64,000 bases of DNA from positions 2,604,001 to 2,668,000 of the forward strand of contig OW818681.1 of the NCBI GenBank assembly GCA_942493075.1, written 5' to 3'. Both the position numbers and the translations under genes were made by a program. The DNA is from JBBQYD01 sp942493075 (GTDB lineage Bacteria; Verrucomicrobiota; Verrucomicrobiia; Limisphaerales; UBA8199). Positions 47,261-55,297 of this stretch are shown one piece after another (the first letter of the stretch is position 1; each line of letters starts with the position of its first letter). The notes beneath the pieces are model-generated. The model searched no databases. It had not been told where the DNA came from and saw only the letters and a program-made list of their open reading frames with translations.

Positions 47261-47396
47261 CGGCAGACTCAGGTTGGCCGGGCTACCCTCATGTCCGCCT
47301 GCCTGTTCGGACCTTCTGCTAACAAGCAGAGGGCTCCGACTGAACCATTAGGCTTGGAGTCCTCAGGAGCTCGGGTGCTCCAAGAGGAGAATCAAC

Positions 47397-47926
47397 CTAG
47401 CCGCCCTCGGGCACCAACTTGTCGGCTTCATCCTCCAGCCAACCAGGTTGGGATTCCCATTCTTCAGGTGGTGCCAATTCCAGCGGGGCTTCGTCGCTGG
47501 ACTCCCGGGAATTCCTTTTCCAGAAACGGCATCCCCACTTTTTGATGTTTGAAATCCCAGTCTCAATAACCGAAGCCAGGGTATGACAATCTATGAGGAA
47601 ATCCAGTGGCATCGGCTGTCCTTGAAGGCCGTCTTCCAGCGGCGCAAGGTCGGTCCATGCTTGTCCTGGACGATGTCGTCCATCACATCTTGCCAAACCC
47701 GCGTGGTCAGCTTGGGATCGGCGGTGGAAAGGTAGGCCATTCTGATCTTGCAGTGATGTGGCATTCTTGGTGGCCTCGTTTTTAGGCTGAACCAGAAGCT
47801 CTGCCTCCTGGCGATCCGCCGTCTTCAGGCTCGTGCGCGACCCGGTTAGCTTGTCCTTGCAATAGAACCTGACATTCCGGTTGCCCAGCAGCACCACTCG
47901 ATAGCGTTCTTTCTCATGCCCTGCCA
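47397..47926 (-). pseudogene. Tyrosine recombinase N-terminal remnant with unrelated tail
   Basis: The minus strand reads HEKERYRVVLLGNRNVRFYC, KDKLTGSRTSLKTADRQEAE and LLVQPKNEATKN, the N-terminal (core-binding) region of a recombinase. After a shift it continues in another frame with RMAYLSTADPKLTTRVWQDV and a stop near 47595. The first frame stays open to 47397 with an acidic tail (EEWESQPGWLEDEADKLVPE) that does not look like recombinase and may be the end of a different gene. It lies in the opposite orientation to the C-terminal remnant. Confidence 0.6.
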
Positions 47927-48166
47927 GTATGAGCGGGGCGGGTTTCCGCCGAAAACAGATACGGCCAGAGTTAAGCCGGGGTTACGTCAGGTACGTCCAG
48001 GTTACAGATTTCGGTGCACAAATTGGTGCACAAACGGGGTTTTGGAAGGTTTTTTGCGGAAAAACCTGCGGATTTCCTAGGCAATTGAGATGGAGGCGAG
48101 GGTCGGAAGACGACCATCGCGAAATAGATATAAGGAATTGCGCTGCAATCACTTAAGTGATGTTAT

Positions 48167-48292
48167 GGTCGGAATCGCTCGATTTCAACAGGTTTTCAGG
48201 GGTATTTCCTCACATTTTCAACGTAAACAGCCGTAATCAGGCTATACGAGTCTTAACCGGCTTTAACTAATTTGGTGCACGTTTTGGTGCAC
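48167..48292. repeat. Right 126-bp direct repeat of the metal island
   Basis: The block matches 2565-2690 without gaps at about 80%. To its left the TGGAGGCGAGGGTCGGA sequence appears at 48091-48107, but here 60 bp of extra DNA separate it from the block. It lies 240 bp right of the recombinase N-terminal remnant. It marks the probable right end of the accessory region. Confidence 0.65.
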
Positions 48293-48489
48293 ATATTTGA
48301 TCCGCTAGCCCGCGTTGATTTGGCGCACGGCAGAAATCGGCAATGGGCAATCTTTGTTCCGAACACCAAATTGATAGAGGACTCGTCACATCACCTTGCA
48401 TTTGGAGCTTCGCCGAACTTCTCAGGTAGAAATCGCGGCGAGTGGTTATCGGAGGCGAAGCAGCTCTGAGCTAGCGCTTGAAGGCGGCA

Positions 48490-49215
48490 ATGGCAAACTA
48501 TAGTATCTGCGACATGGCTCAATGCACTGCACCGGTATATGGCCATCGCACAGCGAGCGCGGCAGAGGCCTGCCCCGCATGTCGTGGCCGCTCTCGCAGC
48601 CACGGGTCGTATTCGCATCCGTCTTATTCGTATCCGTCCTACTCCCCACCGCAGAGCGCCGGCGGCAGTGGGAGCGGTGGCGGCGGGTCCGGCAGTAGCG
48701 TAAGGCCGCGATGGTCGCGAGCAGGTTCGACCTTGGCATATACGGTTACCGAGGTGCGTGCACTCACGCCAATCCGCGAGAACGTCGAGGCGCGAGCGTC
48801 CTTGCCTGACCTTCGGGACGTCTTTCTCTGCCACGCCTGGGACGACCGGAACGGGGCCGCCAAGGAGTTACACGATCTGCTCGAGTCGCGGGGCGTCAAG
48901 GTATGGTTCAGCGAGAAGGACGTTGGCCTCGGCGTGCCGTTACTCCGCGCCATCGATAAGGGCTTGGCGAACTCGCGGGTCGGGATCGTGCTGGTGACCC
49001 CCGCGTTGCTGCGCCGCCTCCCAGCAGAAGGCATAGCAGACAAAGAACTTTCGGCGCTCCTCGCGGGTGAGCGGCTCGTTCCCGTGGTGCATGGAACGAC
49101 GTATGAAGCCCTCCGCGAAGTCAGCCCCTTACTTGCCTCTCGAAGCGGCCTGAGCACTGCTGAAGCACCTATGTCAGATGTTGCGGCCAAGCTAGCCGAG
49201 TTGGTCACCATCTAA
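48490..49215 (+). CDS. TIR-domain protein with N-terminal zinc knuckle
   Basis: The 241-residue protein starts with a probable zinc knuckle (ICDMAQCTAPVYGHRTASAA, then CPACRGR). A Ser/Tyr/Gly-rich linker follows (residues 40-75), and the TIR domain spans about 108-215 (VFLCHAWDDRNGAAKELHDL; GVKVWFSEKDVGLGVPLLRA). Glu186 in IADKEL sits at the place of the catalytic Glu of NAD-cleaving TIR domains. An NADase effector role in phage defence is plausible, but no sensor partner is certain. The ATG at 48490 is preferred to a TTG at 48478. Confidence 0.85.
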   Translation: MANYSICDMAQCTAPVYGHRTASAAEACPACRGRSRSHGSYSHPSYSYPSYSPPQSAGGSGSGGGGSGSSVRPRWSRAGSTLAYTVTEVRALTPIRENVEARASLPDLRDVFLCHAWDDRNGAAKELHDLLESRGVKVWFSEKDVGLGVPLLRAIDKGLANSRVGIVLVTPALLRRLPAEGIADKELSALLAGERLVPVVHGTTYEALREVSPLLASRSGLSTAEAPMSDVAAKLAELVTI

Positions 49216-49320
49216 GCACCTAACCCAAAGTTTTGTCACATTTCGCGTAAGCGGGCGAAGTGTGGGCCCATGTGGCTGCGAGCGAAATGGGTTTCGGTTA
49301 TATCATAACCGATGCTGTTA

Positions 49321-50913
49321 CTATCTAATGATTGATCTGGAGCCGGCTCGGATTGTAGAACGCAGCCGGAAAAAACGGACCTCTCGACCAACGGCGGCAA
49401 CCTCGCCGCTCTCTCCCCAAATCAACTCGCTTGCGTTTGAAACAACGCCCATCTGGAAGCCTGTAGGCTGGCCGCCATCAAAACCAGTGAAGATGCCCAT
49501 GTGTCGGCGACCTTGGAGGATGATGTCTCCTGGCCTGCATTCGTCTGACGATACTTCCGTGAACCGGTGACTCCACTCCGAACCGTCGAGCAAGCGACTG
49601 GTTGTCAACCGACCGACTTTTGCGAAGTCATGGCCTGCTTCAATTAGCGCGTGCTGAACAAAGGAACTGCAATCGGCATGAGCAACACCTTGCCAAACTT
49701 TGGCATGTTCAGCGCGCAGGTAGTTAACACCGAGGCGGCGATACTTGTTCAGAAGTTGCCATCCGGCCATCACCAGATCTTGCCGCTCGGGAGGAAGCGT
49801 GGTCGAGATTCCAAACAGAACGTTGGGAAGTGCCATCTGCCCAGCGTGACTGGCCTGAACTATTTCTCTTAATTGCCTTCGGCTCAACTGATGCCGAGTT
49901 CTCAAGTTCCGCAACCCAGTTCTGTTCTGACTTTGGCCAAAGCGCAGTTCTAAATCTGTGAAATAGCTGGCCGCATGTCCGAAGCACGCAGCGGCGGTGT
50001 CTGCTGCCCCCAAGCTGTCGAACAGGAATCCGATTCCGTTGAAGGTGTATGCGAGGCCGCGTCCATCGCTGGCTTGCGAAAAAACTTCCACTGCCCGGCG
50101 GTAGCTTTCCAGCGCCATTTCATTCTCCCCACGGGCCCGGAGAATGTCACCCAGCGACTTGAGGCCGTAGCCAAGTCCTACTTTGAGCCCGATGCTCTCG
50201 AAAACTTGGACTGCCAACGACGCCTCTTCGACAGCGGTTTGAGAATGACCAAGGCCGGAGAGAGATTCAGCACGACACTTGAGGGCGTACGCCAGTCCAC
50301 GAAGGTCGTTGGCCGCTGTGGCAATTTTTTTCGCCTGGGTGAAATGCTCAAGCGCTTCCCGTAAGCGCCCCGTGTTCTTGAGCATTTGCCCAACGCCTTC
50401 GAGCGCCCACACAATCCCACGGGAATCATCCAGTGAGCGGAAGATGTCGTAAGCCTCCAAGTGCTGGCGCTTTGCCAGACGATAGTTTCCTAAGATTCGA
50501 GAGGTTTCGGCAGTGCCTGCGATAACGTATGCAACGAGACCTGCATCTTGGCACAAGTGCGAGAGCCACATGCACGTCGAGAGCGTTTCGAGTGCCGCGC
50601 GAAATTGTGACTTCTGGCGAAGGAGGTTGCTGAACGACAGAAGCGTCCACGCCAAGCCCTTCGCGTCACCAGCAGTCCTGAAAAACTCCGCCGCCACTCG
50701 ATACTCCTGGGCGGCCTCCTCATGGCGACCGAGGCGACGGTAGCATTCTGCCGCACCGCGAGCGGCGTGACCCGCACCCATCATGTCAGCTTCCGCAGAA
50801 GCGCACCGCTTTGCGAGCAGGCATGCTCCGAGATTGGATTCGTAAGAGGCCTCCCCCACCGGACGACCACGGATTCCCGCAAGCTCCCGGAGAATGATTG
50901 CATTCCTGTGCAT
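49321..50913 (-). CDS. TPR-repeat protein with C-terminal NlpC/P60 domain
   Basis: The 530-residue protein has about seven TPR-like helical pairs (residues 40-340; for example GRHEEAAQEYRVAAEFFRTA, GDILRARGENEMALESYRRA). It ends with an NlpC/P60-type peptidase domain: the catalytic Cys in HADCSSFVQHALIEAG and the His in RPGDIILQGRRHMGIFTG. NlpC/P60 enzymes cut peptidoglycan peptides or, in the wider family, amides and thioesters. No signal peptide is seen, so it may act in the cytosol. It starts 4 bp after the stop of the second TPR gene, so the pair is an operon. It converges with the TIR gene. Confidence 0.8.
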   Translation of the reverse strand: MHRNAIILRELAGIRGRPVGEASYESNLGACLLAKRCASAEADMMGAGHAARGAAECYRRLGRHEEAAQEYRVAAEFFRTAGDAKGLAWTLLSFSNLLRQKSQFRAALETLSTCMWLSHLCQDAGLVAYVIAGTAETSRILGNYRLAKRQHLEAYDIFRSLDDSRGIVWALEGVGQMLKNTGRLREALEHFTQAKKIATAANDLRGLAYALKCRAESLSGLGHSQTAVEEASLAVQVFESIGLKVGLGYGLKSLGDILRARGENEMALESYRRAVEVFSQASDGRGLAYTFNGIGFLFDSLGAADTAAACFGHAASYFTDLELRFGQSQNRTGLRNLRTRHQLSRRQLREIVQASHAGQMALPNVLFGISTTLPPERQDLVMAGWQLLNKYRRLGVNYLRAEHAKVWQGVAHADCSSFVQHALIEAGHDFAKVGRLTTSRLLDGSEWSHRFTEVSSDECRPGDIILQGRRHMGIFTGFDGGQPTGFQMGVVSNASELIWGESGEVAAVGREVRFFRLRSTIRAGSRSIIR

Positions 50914-50917
50914 GGGC

Positions 50918-52807
50918 TCACGGAATGTTCATCGAGAGGATGCCCGGTTGAATTTCTCGATTACGATGAAACTTTTGAAACAGCTTCGCATCCGTTCCTT
51001 CCAATGTTCTTTTCACATTCCTGGGGAAATCCACATCACGTCCTGACAGCCGCAGACCGATCCACGCCCGCACCATTCCCCAACGGCATTCCATCCGCGT
51101 GTAGGATACGAATGCTGTCTCGAAAGAGTCGGAGGCTTGAAGTGGAAGGTTGGATTGACGGAAGATTTCGCCTCGACAGAGAGCCGCATGTGCATATTCA
51201 GCGACCAAGTAGTCAACGCGCAATGGACCGAATTTCTCGACCTTTCGAAGCGCGGCGTCCGCTATTTCAACATCTGTTATCTTTCCAGAAGCCCGCAACA
51301 GCAGCGCGTAAATTACCATGAATCGGTAACGCTGAGGATGGTCATTCGCGAGCTGAGCAACTTCCTTGAGGCAGTTGTCGAACTGTCCATCGCCATCATC
51401 AAGCTGTAGCAAGCACGCCTTTCGCCACAAGACAGCCCCGAGCAAACCGTCGAGGTGGCGCTCTCTGGCAGTTGCTTCGACCTCCGCGTAAATTGTGGAG
51501 GCAGTCTTCGTATCTCCTTGAAGGCGGAGCGAATCCGCCTCGCTTATCCGGGCGTAACTGCGCGGCTCATGGGCAGAGGCTGGATATTCGCTCAACACCT
51601 CACGGATCGCCTTCAAAGCCTCGGTGTAACGACCGAGATAGCGCAACATCTCTGCCTGCTGTCGTTTGATGTGGATACGACGATGAAGAATCTCGGGACG
51701 CCAAGCATCAGGGACACCGTCCTTGAGCAATGAATCAACGTCGCTTAGCAATTGTGCATGTCGGCCGTAGGCTTCCGAAAACGCTCCGCGCACGAGATAA
51801 TCATCCACCATGATTTGTCCGAATCTCGTTTTCCCAACTTGGTAACGAAGCTTCAAGTCGTCAGGAGACTGTGCAAGCGCCTCTTGGGCTTTGGCCCACG
51901 AAATCGCGTAGAAAGCTGATGCCTCACGGAGAAGGCCAATGGCCCGATACGCATCCGCAACGCGGTCTGCCCAGTGAGCGGTCAATCGCTTATCCTCAGC
52001 CGCCTCTGCACCCCCGAGCGCCTTCTTTCCAAGCGATGCAGCGGAATCGTAACGGCCGTCACGGGCAAGAGCCACGTAGTCACGTTCCATGTCTGCACTG
52101 GTGGAACAATCAAGTTTGGCGAAGACCTCACCTGCCATTGCTTTTCCACGCCCGGCTTTTGCCTGAGCAAGAGCCGTCACGAATTGCCCCTCTCTCCCTG
52201 GCTTCTCCAAACTCACAGTGGACCACTTTCGGTTTTGCTTCTCTATCTGCCGAGCCAACGCGATGAGTTCATGATTTTGGGTGATCACCTTGATGCCGGA
52301 CTTTTGCTCCACATAGATCTCGATGCAGTCATGCGGCAACCATTTAGGGTCAAGAACAACCCATCGCTCAACGTCTCCTCGCTTTCTGTTGCTACCGCAA
52401 AAAACCTGATTGAGTTTGACCCCTCCAAACAACCGAGCGTTGTTGAACACGTTGTTTGCTCTGTCCCAAAAGTTATCTAAGAATGTTGCGACTGCGTTGT
52501 TGGAAATGCCCCCGAACAGTTTTGGTCGTTCGACTTGTTTTGCCTTGGCGAGCAGCACCACCACAGCAAATGCCCGCGAGTAGCCGCACCAAGAAAAGGA
52601 AACAGCGACATCACTCTTCCGGTTCGCGCATTTCAGCACTTCCAGATCGCCTCCGCTCTTAGCGACGTATTCGAGTTTCTCCATCCGTTCGTCGGAAAAG
52701 AATAGACGTAGTCGGCGGCCCTGCCTGTAAAGTTCAGAATCTGCCTTCTTCTCGACAGCGGGCAGCGGTCCTTCGCTCGATCCGCGTTTGATTTGTGCGG
52801 TAGGCAT
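50918..52807 (-). CDS. Large TPR-containing protein of unknown function
   Basis: The 629-residue protein has an N-terminal globular domain (residues about 30-210; VSFSWCGYSRAFAVVVLLAK, WVVLDPKWLPHDCIEIYVEQ) that I do not recognise. TPR-like helices follow from about 235 (YVALARDGRYDSAASLGKKA; MLRYLGRYTEALKAIREVLS). No signal peptide is present. It is the first gene of the leftward pair with the NlpC/P60 protein. By its setting it could be the sensor or scaffold of a TIR- or peptidase-linked defence module, but this is speculation. Confidence 0.75.
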   Translation of the reverse strand: MPTAQIKRGSSEGPLPAVEKKADSELYRQGRRLRLFFSDERMEKLEYVAKSGGDLEVLKCANRKSDVAVSFSWCGYSRAFAVVVLLAKAKQVERPKLFGGISNNAVATFLDNFWDRANNVFNNARLFGGVKLNQVFCGSNRKRGDVERWVVLDPKWLPHDCIEIYVEQKSGIKVITQNHELIALARQIEKQNRKWSTVSLEKPGREGQFVTALAQAKAGRGKAMAGEVFAKLDCSTSADMERDYVALARDGRYDSAASLGKKALGGAEAAEDKRLTAHWADRVADAYRAIGLLREASAFYAISWAKAQEALAQSPDDLKLRYQVGKTRFGQIMVDDYLVRGAFSEAYGRHAQLLSDVDSLLKDGVPDAWRPEILHRRIHIKRQQAEMLRYLGRYTEALKAIREVLSEYPASAHEPRSYARISEADSLRLQGDTKTASTIYAEVEATARERHLDGLLGAVLWRKACLLQLDDGDGQFDNCLKEVAQLANDHPQRYRFMVIYALLLRASGKITDVEIADAALRKVEKFGPLRVDYLVAEYAHAALCRGEIFRQSNLPLQASDSFETAFVSYTRMECRWGMVRAWIGLRLSGRDVDFPRNVKRTLEGTDAKLFQKFHRNREIQPGILSMNIP

Positions 52808-53011
52808 ATCAAGTCGCTCGATGGTGTTGTTCGTTCATTCGAATCGTAAACTTCTCCGAAGAATCTTCGAACTCTCCACCGAACCAGCTGAGCCCCAAAT
52901 ATGGCAACCTGCGATTGTCGCCCGACACAGCGAATGTCGAGTCGGGGCAAAGACAAAGCGGGCCGGCGCAGTCCGGTAAACAGAAAAGCCTCCAGAAGGG
53001 GGGTGAGAATT

Positions 53012-53179
53012 ATGAACGAACAAGCATATCGCGAAGGATTCGACCGGGGCAACGAGGGCAAGTCGTCCGCTTCCGGAATCTTGGATGGGTGGTTCGATAG
53101 CGACAAGGACGCCAAGGATCGGGATGACGGATACAAAGCCGGGTTGCTCGCAAATGCAATTCGCGGCGATGACGAGTAA
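53012..53179 (+). CDS. Small acidic protein (55 aa)
   Basis: The frame encodes MNEQAYREGFDRGNEGKSSA and ends in RGDDE. It has a Y-x-x-G-x-x-x-G helix start and later a second, similar YKAGLLANAI segment. A strong Shine-Dalgarno (GGGGGGTGAG) lies just before the ATG. No family is recognised. It lies between the leftward TPR pair and the rightward ubiquitin-like operon and is followed by a still smaller gene with an even stronger ribosome binding site. Confidence 0.6.
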   Translation: MNEQAYREGFDRGNEGKSSASGILDGWFDSDKDAKDRDDGYKAGLLANAIRGDDE

Positions 53180-53260
53180 TCGCCGATTCCACAGGTTGGT
53201 TGCTCTGTCGGGCAGCCAACCTCTTAACCAAAACCTCGACGAGAAAGGAGGTGAAAGAGC

Positions 53261-53368
53261 ATGAAGAATCGATTCAAAAAACTCCCGCCAATCGTTGCGC
53301 GGGGTGATGACGATGACGACGGAAGCGGGCCCGACCACGACGATTACGGCAGCGAGTCGTCGCCTTGA
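53261..53368 (+). CDS. Tiny acidic peptide (35 aa)
   Basis: The frame encodes MKNRFKKLPPIVARGDDDDD, then GSGPDHDDYGSESSP. The first half is basic, the second almost only Asp, Ser and Gly. The ribosome binding site AAAGGAGGTGA is a full complement of the 16S tail, which is rare in this window. That argues for translation despite the short length. Function is unknown; a modulator or toxin/antidote-like role cannot be told from sequence. Confidence 0.55.
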   Translation: MKNRFKKLPPIVARGDDDDDGSGPDHDDYGSESSP

Positions 53369-53857
53369 GCAAGCATGAATGGAGACGGTTGTACGGCACG
53401 CGCTACGCCTCATGCGGAGCGCGTGCCCTTTTATTAAGTTTGGAGCGTTTGTCGTCATACCCCGCCCAGGTGCAGACAAACGCGCATCGCACAACCCGGC
53501 CAGCTTATTGGGTGCACACTCCGATCATACCGTCAGGCCCTCCAATGTCCATCCTTGGAGCTAAATGGAGAGACAAGCAGTAGGCATCATGTAGGTATTT
53601 AGGATCCGGGGTTAACCCTGTCGGACCCTCTGCCATGCAAGCAAGGGGTCCGGAAGAGGCAATTCTGGCGTGGGAGGCTGGAGGCTTGCGACCGTAGGTT
53701 GCAGCGGGCGGCAGATTTCGCCTAGGGCGCGGGGCTAGGTATTCCGTCCAAGCCGTTGTTGCTCCACACAATGCACCACAATTGCGTTGGCAGTATCGGT
53801 GTCGGCGTTTCCTCCCGTCATTTTCCTTCCATGTGGCACATAGAAACAGTAATAACT
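53369..53857. other. Intergenic stretch before the ubiquitin-like operon
   Basis: No gene is supported; the open frames on both strands are unlike any family. The right end carries the promoter-like element of the sigma gene. A CGCGCTACGCCTCATGCGGAG stretch near 53400 followed by TTTTATTAAG is not a convincing terminator. Confidence 0.4.
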
Positions 53858-53890
53858 TTTTTACCGGTTTGCTGTCCGCGAGGCGATTGA
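53858..53890 (+). promoter_or_regulatory. Bipartite element before the sigma gene
   Basis: TTTTTACCGGTT (53858-53869), then 13 nt, then GCGATTGA (53883-53890). The same two boxes at exactly the same spacing lie before the multiubiquitin gene (58701-58733). The layout fits a promoter recognised by a non-housekeeping sigma factor, perhaps the one encoded 23 bp downstream. Confidence 0.7.
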
Positions 53891-53913
53891 TATGTCGGGA
53901 ACCCGATTTAAGT

Positions 53914-54717
53914 ATGACAGCAATAACAATCGAGCCGCTCAGAAAGAAGAACAATAGCGGGAAGCTATACACCCGGCCGCCGGAAATTGAGGCGAAGCTG
54001 GCGGACCTACTTGCTTTGAGCCGCCCGGCACTTGCACAGCGGTGTGCGGTGGTGGACAAAAAAGATCCTGACTACATCCCAGGCGAATGTTTGGTGCATC
54101 TCTTTCGGCAGCAACGGTCAGCGCCGATGGACGAGTGTTCGGAGACGCTGTTTAAGACATTGATGGAACGGGTGCTGAAGGGGCTCCCCAACGCTGAGAG
54201 CGTGGATGGCGAGCGAGAAAACTTGAAGAGAGGCAACGTCCGGGACAAAGCAAGACATAGCTTTCTCCAAATGTTGATAAAGGACCGACAAGAATACGTG
54301 GAAAACCTTGATATTTTCGAAATCCGATTCGCCAAGCCTCTCCGTGCGCTTCGATTGGACGCCCGGGAATACGTGCATCGCCGGGAGGATCCTCTCGTTG
54401 CCATCGAACCCGACTCCGAAACTGGAGAAATTGGCATTGATATTGAATATGCGGCCCGGGGCTACACGCCGTTTGACCGCGATGCGATGGCTAAACTGGA
54501 TTACCGGTTGGACCTGGAACGCGCGATTGATACTCTGCCCGATTTGCAAAGGGCTATCGTTGCTATGATTGAAAAAGGAATTCCAATCGAGTCGCAGGAG
54601 CCAGGAGTGGTCAATATCGCGGACAGTCTCGGAAAGACACCAAAAACAATACGGACGCACCGAGACAAAGCTTATGCAACCCTGCGTTCGGCGCTAATGA
54701 AAGGAGAACCAAAATGA
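53914..54717 (+). CDS. Sigma-70-family factor of the ubiquitin-like operon
   Basis: The 267-residue protein carries a clear region 4 at its end (IDTLPDLQRAIVAMIEKGIP, IADSLGKTPKTIRTHRDKAY). A helical segment at about 105-165 (ARHSFLQMLIKDRQEYVENL) stands where region 2 would be, but the -10 recognition motifs are diverged. It is longer than an ECF factor. It is the first gene of the operon, and a duplicated promoter-like element precedes it and the multiubiquitin gene, so I infer a dedicated, self-activating sigma factor. The ATG at 53914 is preferred to a frame start at 53782, which would include the promoter element. The stop overlaps the next start. Confidence 0.82.
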   Translation: MTAITIEPLRKKNNSGKLYTRPPEIEAKLADLLALSRPALAQRCAVVDKKDPDYIPGECLVHLFRQQRSAPMDECSETLFKTLMERVLKGLPNAESVDGERENLKRGNVRDKARHSFLQMLIKDRQEYVENLDIFEIRFAKPLRALRLDAREYVHRREDPLVAIEPDSETGEIGIDIEYAARGYTPFDRDAMAKLDYRLDLERAIDTLPDLQRAIVAMIEKGIPIESQEPGVVNIADSLGKTPKTIRTHRDKAYATLRSALMKGEPK

Positions 54718-55295
54718 AATCCCTCACACCCAACATTTCCAGTGAAGATGTTCTCAACGCTTTTGCGCTTGAGCCTACCCATGATCGTGCCACTCTCGAA
54801 AGCTATCTCCGGGAATACCCCCAGTACGCGATTGAGCTCGCGCACCTTTCGCATGAACTATCACGCATAATCACCGAGCCTGCGGAATTGTCAGCAGCCG
54901 ATCGCGCCCACGTAGATGAAGCTTGGAGGGAGTATGTTTCATCGTCGAGCGTTTCAGTGGCGGACGTTTTCGCGACCCTGTCGGTTCCACAGTTGCGTGA
55001 ACTTGCGAGCTTCCTCGGTGTGCCAAGGCAAATCATTGCGGCGTTCCGTGAGCATAGAGTTCTTGTGGGTTCCGTTCCCCGGCGAATCTTGTCTCGCGTT
55101 GCAGAAGGCTTGAATACAAGTGTGGAACAAGTAAAGGCGGCGCTGAGCCTTCCTCCCGTCGAGGCAAGCTACGCGCGAAGCCATAAGTCGGAGGAAAAGC
55201 CCAAAGCTGCTTCCCCGGTGTCTTTTGAACAACTGCTTATCGATGCTCAAGTGCCAGCCGATCGGCGTGCTGAACTGCTGTCCGAGGTTGCATAA
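54714..55295 (+). CDS. Uncharacterised helical protein between sigma and ImmA-helicase genes
   Basis: The 193-residue protein has an N-terminal helix pair with acidic and Leu-rich character (LESYLREYPQYAIELAHLSH). Its middle region resembles small helix-turn-helix or anti-sigma domains (VPQLRELASFLGVPRQIIAA; VPRRILSRVAEGLNTSVEQV), and the C-terminus is short (VPADRRAELLSEVA). It overlaps the sigma gene by 4 bp and the next gene begins 2 bp after its stop. In ImmR/ImmA and DdrO/IrrE pairs, a repressor lies beside its metalloprotease; this protein is the obvious candidate for the cleaved partner or an anti-sigma. That is an inference from position. Confidence 0.7.
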   Translation: MKSLTPNISSEDVLNAFALEPTHDRATLESYLREYPQYAIELAHLSHELSRIITEPAELSAADRAHVDEAWREYVSSSSVSVADVFATLSVPQLRELASFLGVPRQIIAAFREHRVLVGSVPRRILSRVAEGLNTSVEQVKAALSLPPVEASYARSHKSEEKPKAASPVSFEQLLIDAQVPADRRAELLSEVA

Positions 55296-55297
55296 CT

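Noticed and set aside
49295..49311. CGGTTAT/ATAACCG hairpin between the TIR and TPR genes as a terminator
   Set aside because: The stem is short and AT-rich and lacks a T run on either strand.
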